A program made the position numbers and the translations under genes. A stretch of DNA of 16,944 bases, taken from an uncultured Ruminococcus sp. (lineage in GTDB: Bacteria; Bacillota; Clostridia; Oscillospirales; CAG-272). Position 1 is the first letter of the stretch, and every line of letters begins with the position of its first letter. Of this stretch, positions 7,184 to 14,741 are shown in pieces. The notes under the pieces were generated by a model, which saw nothing but the letters and a program-made list of their open reading frames with translations, was not told where the DNA came from and did no database searches. The DNA lies in assembly GCA_902765885.1 (NCBI GenBank), contig CACXBN010000220.1:1-16944 (forward strand), given 5' to 3'.

Positions 7184-7819
7184 ATGAACAAGGACATGCT
7201 TTTTGTTGCAGACCATCCGCTTATCAAGCACAAACTATCGATTATGAGAGATAAGGAAACCGGTTCCAAGGACTTCAGACATCTTCTCGAAGAGATCACA
7301 ATGCTGATGTGCTACGAACTCACATCTGACGTTCCGACGATGGATGTTGAAATCGAGACACCTATTGCAAAGACGATCACCCAGAAAGTTGAAGAGGGAC
7401 ATATGGCCGTGATTCCGATCCTGAGAGCTGGTCTCGGAATGGTTGAAGGTATTCTCAATCTTATTCCCGTCGCAAAGGTCGGCCATATAGGACTTTACCG
7501 CGACCCCACAACGCACAACCCCGTTGAGTATTACTGCAAACTTCCGGAAGACATCGAAACGAGATATGTCATCGTGTGCGATCCCATGCTTGCAACTGGC
7601 GGTTCCGCATCTGACGCTATCACGATGCTTAAAGCACGCGGATGCAAGAGAATCAAATTCCTTTGCCTTGTTGCTGCTCCCGAAGGCGTTGAAAGACTCC
7701 AGAAAGACCATCCGGATGTCAAGATATATGCTGCAGCACTCGATGAGAGACTTAATGAGAACGCGTACATCGTACCCGGACTCGGTGACGCCGGAGACAG
7801 ACTGTTCGGAACAATGTAA
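7184..7819 (+). CDS. upp: Uracil phosphoribosyltransferase
   Basis: Upp converts uracil and PRPP to UMP in the cytoplasm, the main pyrimidine salvage step. The 211-residue product, from ATG 7184, matches the usual length of about 208-210. The PRPP-binding loop CDPMLATGGSA (132-142) and the C-terminal uracil-binding stretch IVPGLGDAGDRLFGT (196-210) are both present, as is 'IPILRAGLGMVEG' (77-89). The upstream ATG at 7112 would add 24 residues with no family similarity and cross a GC-rich hairpin. ATG 7184 has AAAGG at 7168-7172. The stop lies eight bases before the next gene, so upp, the pseudouridine synthase and the lipoprotein are probably one transcript. Grouping a salvage enzyme with an RNA-modification gene is probably incidental. 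Confidence 0.96.
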   Translation: MNKDMLFVADHPLIKHKLSIMRDKETGSKDFRHLLEEITMLMCYELTSDVPTMDVEIETPIAKTITQKVEEGHMAVIPILRAGLGMVEGILNLIPVAKVGHIGLYRDPTTHNPVEYYCKLPEDIETRYVIVCDPMLATGGSASDAITMLKARGCKRIKFLCLVAAPEGVERLQKDHPDVKIYAAALDERLNENAYIVPGLGDAGDRLFGTM

Positions 7820-7827
7820 TTGTTTCA

Positions 7828-8856
7828 ATGAAGTCGTTCACTGTTAATGAAAACGATTCGGGCCAGAGGATAGACAAGTTTGTTTCAAAAGTCACCTCGG
7901 GACTCCCTAAATCACTTTTATACAAATCCATAAGAACAAAAAAAATAAAGATCAACGGCAAAAGAGCCCATGAGGGAGATATGCTCTCCATGGGCGACAT
8001 TGTTGAAATGTACATTCCTGACGAATTTTTCAGTGAAGGTTCTGATGCTCCTGACTTTTCCAAGGTGAAAATCCAACCCGATATAGTATATGAAGACGAG
8101 AATGTCATCCTCTGTGAAAAAAAGCCGGGAGTTCTCGTGCATCTTGGCGACGAGGGCGACAGGAACAGGGCTGCTGCATCTGAAAGGGAAACGCTGCTCT
8201 TCATACTTACGGCTTATCTCGCTAACAAAGGTGAGTATTATCCTGAAAGGGAAAATTCGTTCGCGCCGTCTCTGTGCAACAGAATAGACAGGAATACGGG
8301 CGGGATCGTCATTTTGGCAAAAAACGCCGTTGCTCTCAGGGAAATTGATGAGGCAATCAGGGAAAACAGGGTTCACAAGAAATATCTGTGTGCCGTTCAC
8401 GGAAAGCTGGAAGGGGAAAAAACTCTAACTGCCTACCACAGAAAGGACGAGAAGAGAAACACCGCTCTTATATATGATGCCGAAGTGCCCGGAAGCAGGA
8501 AGATCATTACCGCATATAAGGCACTTGCATATGACAGAGAGAATGATCTGACTCTTCTCGATATAGATCTCATTACCGGAAGGACCCATCAGATCAGAGC
8601 TCACATGGCACATATAGGACATCCCCTTCTTGGAGACGGTAAATATTCAAATAATCTGCAAGACAGAAAAAAAGGATATAAGTATCAGGCGCTCTGGTCA
8701 TATTCAGTAGGATTTGAAATGGCCGGGACCGGTCTTTCATATCTTGACGGCAAATCATTTTATGTTTCCGGAAAGGAAATAGGCTTTTTGTCCGTTTTCG
8801 GAAATTTTGATTATAAAGTACATATAGCAGGACAGAAAAAAAGGAGTAAGAGATGA
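7828..8856 (+). CDS. RluA-family pseudouridine synthase with S4 domain
   Basis: This enzyme would isomerise uridine to pseudouridine in structured RNA, probably 23S rRNA, although the target cannot be read from the sequence. The 342 residues start with an S4 RNA-binding domain (about 13-60, with 'SGQRIDKFVS' and 'KIKINGKRAHEGDML'). The catalytic domain follows, with NRIDRNTGG (151-159) carrying the catalytic aspartate D154. The conserved 'GRTHQIRAHMAHIGHPLLGD' starts at residue 251. The start is eight bases after the upp stop and lacks a good ribosome site, which suggests translational coupling to upp. Its own stop overlaps the next start codon (ATGA at 8853-8856). The length is slightly above the usual 300-330, with a basic C-terminal tail ending KKRSKR. 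Confidence 0.92.
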   Translation: MKSFTVNENDSGQRIDKFVSKVTSGLPKSLLYKSIRTKKIKINGKRAHEGDMLSMGDIVEMYIPDEFFSEGSDAPDFSKVKIQPDIVYEDENVILCEKKPGVLVHLGDEGDRNRAAASERETLLFILTAYLANKGEYYPERENSFAPSLCNRIDRNTGGIVILAKNAVALREIDEAIRENRVHKKYLCAVHGKLEGEKTLTAYHRKDEKRNTALIYDAEVPGSRKIITAYKALAYDRENDLTLLDIDLITGRTHQIRAHMAHIGHPLLGDGKYSNNLQDRKKGYKYQALWSYSVGFEMAGTGLSYLDGKSFYVSGKEIGFLSVFGNFDYKVHIAGQKKRSKR

Positions 8857-9761
8857 AGAAAATTTTAGCAATAATGCTTGTGCTTTCCATGATCATCACT
8901 GTCATGGTCTCATGCGGGCAGAAAAAGGAAGAAAAACCGAGCGACATTCTGAAGACGATCGGCGACAATGTTCCTGATCCGTTTGATGCAGATGTGACTG
9001 TTGCAATGACCACAAACGAGAACGGACAGAATCTGGATGTGAATTTGGAAGCAAAGATTCAGGGCAAAGGCTTTAAGAATTACAAGGAAGGCTTTGACGC
9101 AGAAGATACTTTTTACTTTAAGGCAGACCTTACCGAAATATATACTCAGCTTATGAAACAGATGTTCGGAGAGGAAACCGATCTTTCTGAGTATTTCCCG
9201 GATCTTACGGCTAAGATCGAGGGAATGCTTGAAAACAAAACATTCTATATCAGCTCACAGATGATGGGTGAAACAAAGGGATCAAAAGCCGATTTCACCG
9301 AAATACTTGCGAAGTACAGTGAGTTTGTGAAAGAAAAAGAGGGCGAAGAACAGAAAAGCAAATTTGAAGATATTGAAAAATTTGTGAATGATAAGTTTGA
9401 TGAAACAGCCGTCACAACAGATACTGACGGAAGCAAGAATCTGACGGCATCTTTCACTAAAGAAGATATCAATACCCTTCTAGACCTCATTCCTGCAGAC
9501 ATGAAAAGCGGCATGGAATCAGTGGATCTGAGTTCGCTCGACAGTGTCAAGATCGATTTCAAGGTAACAAAGGACAACAAGCCCGCTGTTATATCGATTG
9601 AACTCGGAACAAGTGCGGAAGGCACGACAGCAAGCGGCACCATAAAAGTGGTATTCAACGGAACAAACGGATTCAAAATCAGTGACATAGACGGAAAAGC
9701 AGATTTTGAAGAAATTCAGGCCGAAGAAATCATTAAAGGCTTCAGCGGTATAGCACAGTAA
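8853..9761 (+). CDS. Putative lipoprotein, function unknown
   Basis: The N-terminus has two lysines, a hydrophobic stretch (about 5-18) and a lipobox-like MVSC with Cys21, followed by a charged linker 'GQKKEEKPSD'. This predicts a lipid-anchored protein on the outer face of the membrane with about 281 mature residues. The mature part is rich in acidic residues and short beta-like strands, with phrases such as 'DADVTVAMTTNENGQNLDVNLEAKI' cut by helical stretches. The general look recalls LolA/LppX-like lipid-carrier folds common among Firmicutes lipoproteins, but I recognise no diagnostic motif and assign no function. AAGGAG at 8841-8846 lies inside the end of the preceding gene and the start overlaps its stop by four bases, so the two are translated from one messenger. 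A strong terminator follows. Confidence 0.85.
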   Translation: MKKILAIMLVLSMIITVMVSCGQKKEEKPSDILKTIGDNVPDPFDADVTVAMTTNENGQNLDVNLEAKIQGKGFKNYKEGFDAEDTFYFKADLTEIYTQLMKQMFGEETDLSEYFPDLTAKIEGMLENKTFYISSQMMGETKGSKADFTEILAKYSEFVKEKEGEEQKSKFEDIEKFVNDKFDETAVTTDTDGSKNLTASFTKEDINTLLDLIPADMKSGMESVDLSSLDSVKIDFKVTKDNKPAVISIELGTSAEGTTASGTIKVVFNGTNGFKISDIDGKADFEEIQAEEIIKGFSGIAQ

Positions 9762-9809
9762 AAAAATCATAACAAACACCCGTATTTGCATTTTTAAATA
9801 CTTTAACAG

Positions 9810-9852
9810 GCCGGTGTAATCTCTTATGAATGGGTTTACACCGGCTTTTTTT
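9810..9852 (+). terminator. Rho-independent terminator of the upp operon
   Basis: A ten-base-pair stem, GCCGGTGTAA (9810-9819) with TTACACCGGC (9836-9845), is followed by seven T's at 9846-9852. It lies 48 bases after the lipoprotein stop and ends the upp, pseudouridine synthase, lipoprotein transcript. Confidence 0.93.
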
Positions 9853-9949
9853 CAAGTTTATGTGTCTCGAAATCAAAGAGGCGTTTGAATATGTTTCATC
9901 AGCTCTCGGGACCAAAGAATATATGGCCCGGTATCATTCTTGTTTCAGA

Positions 9950-10040
9950 ATAATCAGGGATGTTATACGTGATTAGTGCCCATTTTTCGGAAAACAGGAC
10001 ACTGAAGGGGACATTTAAGCTGAAAAATGTCCCTGATTAT
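9950..10040. repeat. Nested inverted repeats, possible REP- or MITE-like remnant
   Basis: An 11-base perfect inverted repeat joins ATAATCAGGGA (9950-9960) to TCCCTGATTAT (10030-10040). Inside it a second perfect 9-base repeat, GGGACATTT (10008-10016) with AAATGTCCC (10025-10033), forms a hairpin with an eight-base loop. The two right arms share TCCC, so the two pairings exclude each other. The GGGACA/TGTCCC core resembles palindromes linked to REP-type Y1 transposases in Clostridia, but that link is from memory. Confidence 0.6.
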
Positions 10041-10087
10041 GCTGTAATGACATCGAACTCAGTGACACAGAGGAAAAGACAATGATT

Positions 10088-10124
10088 AAAAAACACAGCC
10101 GGGTGACAAAAATCTCCCGGCTGT
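10088..10124 (-). terminator. Rho-independent terminator of the isomerase gene
   Basis: ACAGCCGGG (10095-10103) and CCCGGCTGT (10116-10124) form a nine-pair stem with a 12-base loop. On the minus strand it is followed by six T's, the complement of A's at 10088-10093. It lies about 30 bases past the stop of the minus-strand gene, so it serves that gene. On the plus strand the T run is poor. Confidence 0.88.
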
Positions 10125-10155
10125 TATTATGGCCAAAACGGCAGTTCGTTTGATA

Positions 10156-10983
10156 TTACAGAGCTATTATCGATTCTATCTGGGTGCAGACCTTTTTGTA
10201 GTAGTCATCCCAAGGCATGTTCTCGTCACTTTTGAATACTTCTGCGGTTATGTAACCATCAAATCCTGTTTTCTTCAGAGCTTTCATGATAACCGGCCAG
10301 TTGGCAGTGCCTTCAGTTACATCCGTGAAATATCCGCCGGTGTTCGGACCGCCGTTGCGTTTGAAATCTTTAACGTGAATGAACTTGATCCTCTCGCCCA
10401 GAATCTCAACCCACCACTCCGGTTCGGAAAGGGCTATGATGTTTCCGAGATCCAGATATATTCCGACATTTTTTGCGTCAAGCCTGTCAAGGAACAGTAT
10501 CATATCATATGGTGATGTGAAGAACTGTTTCCATGTGTTTTCGAGACCTACGATTATTCCCGACTCATCTATTTCATCTTTTATAGATCTGAAAACATCC
10601 AGAGAATTGTCCCATGCGCCTTTAAGGGTGATTCCGTGTTCCATTCCTGCGGGAGCGGTGAGTATTCCTTTTGCTCCGAGCGCTTTGGCAGCTTCTATCT
10701 GGTTTCTTATAAGCTGTCTGTAGTTCTCGTGCTTTGAAGGAGTGCCGCTCATATGCTGTGCGAGTGAGGTCGAAATGCTCAGAACAGGGAGATTGTATTT
10801 CCTGATATATCCCCTGATTTTTTCATAGTCCTCTCCGGTTGTATCCATAGTGAGTGCGTGGGGAGATCCCGGAGCGTCCACATTGAGTTCTATTCCCTTG
10901 AATCCGGCTTCTGACAATGCCCTGAAGGTGTCTTCCATTCCCAGACTTTTTTCTACTGTCCAAGCGTTTAGAGATGGTTTCAT
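10156..10983 (-). CDS. Sugar phosphate isomerase/epimerase, TIM-barrel family
   Basis: The 275 residues fit the xylose-isomerase-like TIM-barrel family (AP-endonuclease-2 superfamily) that includes hexulose and ribulose phosphate epimerases and inosose-related enzymes. Probable metal ligands are spaced as in the family: E148 in 'VGLENTW', D178 in 'IYLDLGN', H203 in 'FIHVKDF' and E248 in 'ITAEVF'. An early 'GFKGIELNVD' supplies the first-strand glutamate E32. There is no signal peptide, so it is cytoplasmic. On the minus strand GGGAG (complement of 10992-10996) lies eight bases before the ATG. The gene is alone, with its own consensus promoter and terminator, and is divergent from the rnf operon. 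The substrate cannot be named, because no sugar transporter or kinase gene is near. Confidence 0.88.
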   Translation of the reverse strand: MKPSLNAWTVEKSLGMEDTFRALSEAGFKGIELNVDAPGSPHALTMDTTGEDYEKIRGYIRKYNLPVLSISTSLAQHMSGTPSKHENYRQLIRNQIEAAKALGAKGILTAPAGMEHGITLKGAWDNSLDVFRSIKDEIDESGIIVGLENTWKQFFTSPYDMILFLDRLDAKNVGIYLDLGNIIALSEPEWWVEILGERIKFIHVKDFKRNGGPNTGGYFTDVTEGTANWPVIMKALKKTGFDGYITAEVFKSDENMPWDDYYKKVCTQIESIIAL

Positions 10984-11027
10984 TATGTAATCTCCCGAAT
11001 AATTGAGTGCGATAACCGCCTGAGCCG

Positions 11028-11056
11028 ATTATAATATTTTGCCCCCGTAAAGTCAA
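11028..11056 (-). promoter_or_regulatory. Sigma-A promoter of the isomerase gene
   Basis: On the minus strand TTGACT (complement of 11051-11056) and TATAAT (complement of 11028-11033) are 17 bases apart. These are the same hexamers and spacing as the tRNA promoter at 306-334. Transcription would start near 11020, giving a leader of about 37 bases. Confidence 0.88.
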
Positions 11057-11162
11057 TTATCAAAACGAAATAACGATGAAAGTGAATAATGCGTACGACA
11101 GGCTCCTTACGGTTATGAGACGGCCGGACGGTTTTTTCTGATAAGCAAAATGCAAAAACAAG

Positions 11163-11192
11163 TTGAAAAAAAGGGGCTGATTGTTGTATAAT
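11163..11192 (+). promoter_or_regulatory. Sigma-A promoter of the rnf operon
   Basis: TTGAAA at 11163-11168 and a perfect TATAAT at 11187-11192 are separated by 18 bases. Transcription would start near 11199, giving a leader of only about 26 bases before rnfC, too short for a riboswitch. No clear operator palindrome overlaps it. Confidence 0.8.
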
Positions 11193-11224
11193 TTAGCAAG
11201 AACAAAAAGATTCGGAGGAAGTAA

Positions 11225-12565
11225 ATGGCACTAACATTTCGTGGCGGTATACATGTTGAAGAAAACAAAAATACCAGCCGCATGCGTATAGAACCGATGT
11301 CCGATCCAGATGTGGTATCGATTCCCATGGCTCAGCACATAGGTGCTCCTGCACAGCCGCTTGTGAAAAAGGGCGACAGGGTGCTTATAGGGCAGAAGAT
11401 CGGGGAGGTACCCGAAGGAGCGCTCGGATGTCCGGTGCATTCCAGCGTATCGGGCATTGTTACGGATATATCAAAGAAAATAACACCGAGCGGTGCGAAG
11501 GTGGAATATATAACGATAGAAAACGATCACAAGAACGAAAGGACCGAGGACAACAAGCCTATAGGAAAGAAGCTTTCCGAGGCTACTCCTGAGGAGATCA
11601 TTGAACTTGTGAGAGAAGCCGGTATCTCCGGAATGGGCGGAGCTGCGTTCCCTACATATGCGAAAATGAAATCCGCAATCGGAAAAGCGGATACACTCAT
11701 TGTGAACTGTGCGGAATGCGAGCCTTTCATAACCGTAAACCACAGACTGCTTCTTGAAAAGCCTACGGATGTGATAAACGGAGTAAAGGTGATGATCAGA
11801 GCTCTCGGCGTGAAGCAGGCTTTCATAGCGGTCGAAGACAACAAGCAGGATGCCGTGAAACTGATGGAGAAATATGCCGAAAAAACAAGCATGATTTCGG
11901 TTAAGGTCGTAAAGACGAAATATCCCCAGGGCGACGAGCGTCAGCTGATATACGCGCTTACCCGCAAGGAAGTTCCCGTCGGAAAGCTTCCGGCTGACGT
12001 AGGATGCGTTATTTTCAATCCCGAAACTTGTGCTGCGGTATATAACGCATATTCCACAGGACATCCGCTCAGAGCCAGAATAGTAACGGTCGACGGTGAC
12101 TGCATAAGAAGGCCGAAAAATCTCCTGGTTCCTCTCGGCACGAGTATAAGCGATCTGATAAGTTACTGCGGAGGACTGGTAAAGACTCCGAAGAAGATCG
12201 TAATAGGCGGTCCGATGATGGGAGTTGCGCAGTGGGATGCTTCGATGCCGGTTACAAAATCAACGAGCGCGGTGCTTGTATTCTCCGAAAAATTCGACCG
12301 CAAAAAAGTCGAACATCCGGAATGCATCCACTGCGGAAGGTGCGTAAACAACTGCCCAATGCACATCATGCCGATGTATATAGCGCAGTTCTCAATGAAG
12401 AACGATCTGGCAAGCGCCGAAGAATATGGAGCGATGTGCTGTGTAGAATGCGGTTCATGCTCATACAACTGTCCGGCAGGAGTTGATATCGTACAGCACA
12501 TAAGAGTCGTCAAGGCTGCGATAAAGAACGAAAAGAGCCGTCTGGCGGCACAGGAAAAGAAATAG
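11225..12565 (+). CDS. rnfC: Ion-translocating ferredoxin:NAD+ oxidoreductase subunit C
   Basis: RnfC is the peripheral cytoplasmic subunit that passes electrons to NAD+ and carries FMN and two [4Fe-4S] clusters. The 446 residues show the N-terminal barrel-like part, GMGGAAFPTYAKM (137-149), the flavin-region CAECEP (162-167), and two cluster motifs: C367, C370, C373, C377 and C406, C409, C412, C416. The length is typical for the clostridial form, without the long C-terminal extension of some proteobacterial RsxC proteins. GGAGG at 11214-11218 lies six bases before the ATG. It is the first gene of the operon in the order C-D-G-E-A-B known from acetogens and other Clostridia. The next gene starts 18 bases later. 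Confidence 0.97.
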   Translation: MALTFRGGIHVEENKNTSRMRIEPMSDPDVVSIPMAQHIGAPAQPLVKKGDRVLIGQKIGEVPEGALGCPVHSSVSGIVTDISKKITPSGAKVEYITIENDHKNERTEDNKPIGKKLSEATPEEIIELVREAGISGMGGAAFPTYAKMKSAIGKADTLIVNCAECEPFITVNHRLLLEKPTDVINGVKVMIRALGVKQAFIAVEDNKQDAVKLMEKYAEKTSMISVKVVKTKYPQGDERQLIYALTRKEVPVGKLPADVGCVIFNPETCAAVYNAYSTGHPLRARIVTVDGDCIRRPKNLLVPLGTSISDLISYCGGLVKTPKKIVIGGPMMGVAQWDASMPVTKSTSAVLVFSEKFDRKKVEHPECIHCGRCVNNCPMHIMPMYIAQFSMKNDLASAEEYGAMCCVECGSCSYNCPAGVDIVQHIRVVKAAIKNEKSRLAAQEKK

Positions 12566-12583
12566 GTTGCGGAGGAATAGAAA

Positions 12584-13615
12584 ATGGACAATAAAATAAA
12601 CAGTTCCCCCGTGGAAAAAGAAAAGATAACGATGCCGGAGATGCTGACGGTTTCTCCGTCGCCTCATGTTAAAAGTCCGGAAACGACTACCACCCTGATG
12701 GTCGATGTGCTCATAGCGCTTTCTCCAGCCATTATATGGGGAGTTGTGGTCTTCGGCTGGAGAGCGGCAATGCATGTTCTTCTGTCTGTGGCTGCAGCTG
12801 TCGGTGCTGAGGCTCTTTATGAGAAACTCATGAAAAAGCCCATAACAGTCAGGGACTGTTCAGCGGCAGTTACCGGAGTTCTCATTGCGATGAACGTTCC
12901 CGTAAGCGTTCCACTGTGGATGCCGGTGGTGGGATCGGTTTTCGCGATAGTCGTCGTAAAACAGCTGTTCGGAGGAATAGGAAAGAACTTCGTTAACCCC
13001 GCGCTCAGCGCGAGAGTGTTCATGCTGTCCTGGGCCGGAGACATGACCAGATTCACGGCTGCCGGCGACAGGATAAATTCACTGCTTCCCGCACTCGGTG
13101 AAGCAGATGTCGTATCCTCTGCCACACCGCTTGCCGCACTCAAGACGGGCGCTCTTCCGAGCGAGAGTTTCTTGGATATGTTTTTAGGACGCCAGGGAGG
13201 ATGTATAGGCGAGGTTTCAGCGGTTCTTCTCCTGGTAGGTGCTGTTTATCTTCTCATAAGAAAAGTAATCACATGGCATATCCCGGTCGCATATATCGGG
13301 ACTGTTGCCGTACTTACATTCATTTTTTCCAGAAACGGCATGTTTTCATGGGAATTCATGCTGTACGAGCTCCTCGCCGGAGGTCTTATGCTCGGTGCGT
13401 TCTTTATGGCCACCGATTATTCCACATCTCCCGTATCCCCGAAAGGCAGAATAATATACGGAATAGGATGCGGAGCGATCACAGTGCTCATCAGATTTTT
13501 CGGCACTTATCCGGAGGGTGTGTCATTTTCCATACTTATCATGAATCTGCTTGTATGGTACATTGATAAGTTTGCAAAACCTCGCAGATTCGGAGGTAAG
13601 ACAAGTGGAAAATAG
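12584..13615 (+). CDS. rnfD: Rnf complex subunit D, membrane FMN protein
   Basis: RnfD is a multi-helix membrane subunit homologous to NqrB that carries a covalently bound FMN and is thought to form part of the ion path. The 343 residues show about eight to ten hydrophobic helices, 'GGIGKNFVNPALSARVFML' (130-148), the FMN-attachment region SSATPLAALK (178-187) with T181 as the likely linkage, and 'ATDYSTSPVSPKG' (276-288). GGAGG at 12571-12575 precedes the ATG. Its last codons contain the ribosome site and start codon of rnfG, with which it overlaps by 11 bases. The protein looks complete. Confidence 0.96.
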   Translation: MDNKINSSPVEKEKITMPEMLTVSPSPHVKSPETTTTLMVDVLIALSPAIIWGVVVFGWRAAMHVLLSVAAAVGAEALYEKLMKKPITVRDCSAAVTGVLIAMNVPVSVPLWMPVVGSVFAIVVVKQLFGGIGKNFVNPALSARVFMLSWAGDMTRFTAAGDRINSLLPALGEADVVSSATPLAALKTGALPSESFLDMFLGRQGGCIGEVSAVLLLVGAVYLLIRKVITWHIPVAYIGTVAVLTFIFSRNGMFSWEFMLYELLAGGLMLGAFFMATDYSTSPVSPKGRIIYGIGCGAITVLIRFFGTYPEGVSFSILIMNLLVWYIDKFAKPRRFGGKTSGK

Positions 13616-14729
13616 AGAAAATTTCAACAATGAAAACGAACTCTTTGCAGATCTTGCAAAAGCGCTGGCCTCTGAAGAAAACGCCGATTCGAAGACCGGT
13701 GACAATTCTGAAGAGGATATCCACTTCACGATTTCCGATATTCCCGAAAACATAAAACAGGGAACACACAGAAAAAAGAAGGATGTATCCGGAAAAGTGA
13801 CAAAGCCGGCGGAAAACCCGGCTGAAGACGGAAACAGCGAACAGGAGAAAAAGGAATCATCCGCTGCTGCGGCTCCCGGAGGCACAACTGCCGATGCTCA
13901 GACTGAAGCACAGGAAAAGGCAGATGATAAGGTTTCCGCAGCCACGACAAACGAAGAAAAAACACGCGATGATGATTTTGTGAAGGCTGACGGCGATGAC
14001 GTTCTTGAAGAGCCTTCCGACGAGCCGGAAAACACACCGGACGAAGATGAAGATTCGGATGAATATGCGGAGGAACTTGAGAAGCTTGCGGACATAACCG
14101 AAGATGAAATAGTTCCGGTACCTGAAGCTTCGGAACATCACAGACATCGCAGACATCGCCACTCGTCCGATGGAGAGGGCGAGAGCGGAGAGAAGATAAG
14201 CGTTGTAAAGATAATCGGCGTTCTCGTTTCCGTCTGCGTAGTGATCGCACTGCTTCTTGCAGTAGTTAATTATTTTACCAAAGACAAGATAGCTGAAAAT
14301 GTCACAGCGGAAAGAAACAATGCCATGAGCGCGATCTTTCCCGACGCTGAAAGCTTTAAGGAGTACACCGCAGCAGGCGGAGAAACCGTTTACATCCCCG
14401 TTAAGGAGGGAAAGGCGCTTGGCTACTGCGCTGAGGCAGGCTCGAACGGCTTCGGCGGAGAGATAACTGTCATGGTAGGCGTTGACAGAAGCGGAGCCGT
14501 AAAGGGAGTAAGAATAGTGGATATGTCGGAAACCCCCGGAATCGGTACTAAGACAAGAAGCCAGTCATTTACGGACAGATTCAACGGAATCACTGGAGAA
14601 GCCATAGCAGGGACGAATGTAGACATGATCACGGGCGCGACATTCTCATCCCGTGCCGTCATAGAATCGGTGAACAAGGTCCTGGGGCTTGAAGTGGATC
14701 TCAGCGGATTCTCCGCATCAGACAATTAA
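13605..14729 (+). CDS. rnfG: Rnf complex subunit G with a long acidic N-terminal extension
   Basis: RnfG anchors a covalent FMN outside the membrane and relays electrons within the Rnf complex. From GTG 13605 the protein has 374 residues. The usual RnfG part is present: one membrane helix (201-224), the FMN-binding domain (about 230-365) with 'GYCAEAGSNGFGGEI' and 'ETPGIGTKT', and the attachment motif TGATFSS with T346. Before the helix lie about 195 extra residues, highly acidic, rich in E, D, A, K and P, probably disordered, and ending in a His/Arg patch HHRHRRHRH (178-186). Known RnfG proteins are about 180-210 residues. I chose GTG because GGAGG at 13592-13596 is eight bases upstream, while ATG 13551 has no such site and would overlap rnfD further. 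Downstream, rnfE follows after 12 bases. Confidence 0.92.
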   Translation: MENRENFNNENELFADLAKALASEENADSKTGDNSEEDIHFTISDIPENIKQGTHRKKKDVSGKVTKPAENPAEDGNSEQEKKESSAAAAPGGTTADAQTEAQEKADDKVSAATTNEEKTRDDDFVKADGDDVLEEPSDEPENTPDEDEDSDEYAEELEKLADITEDEIVPVPEASEHHRHRRHRHSSDGEGESGEKISVVKIIGVLVSVCVVIALLLAVVNYFTKDKIAENVTAERNNAMSAIFPDAESFKEYTAAGGETVYIPVKEGKALGYCAEAGSNGFGGEITVMVGVDRSGAVKGVRIVDMSETPGIGTKTRSQSFTDRFNGITGEAIAGTNVDMITGATFSSRAVIESVNKVLGLEVDLSGFSASDN

Positions 14730-14741
14730 GGGGGTGGAAAA

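Larger units (their letters stand above)
9762..10155. other. Gene-free stretch between the lipoprotein and the isomerase
   Basis: This stretch holds the terminator of the upp operon (9810-9852), a central part with nested inverted repeats (9950-10040), and the minus-strand terminator of the isomerase gene (10088-10124). A 38-codon open frame at 9860-9976 has a plausible amino-acid composition but no ribosome site, and may be a relic. I see no RNA gene and no clear promoter in it. Confidence 0.7.

Noticed and set aside
11106..11137. Terminator-like T run at 11132-11137
   Set aside because: The GC-rich bases before it do not form a complementary stem. CGGCCG is self-complementary but too short.
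11076..11141. 21-codon open frame between the isomerase gene and rnfC as a leader peptide
   Set aside because: It ends before the rnf promoter, so it is not in the rnf leader, and it has no good ribosome site. No attenuator structure follows.
13551..13604. ATG 13551 as start of rnfG
   Set aside because: It would overlap rnfD by 65 bases without a ribosome site. GTG 13605 has GGAGG eight bases upstream.
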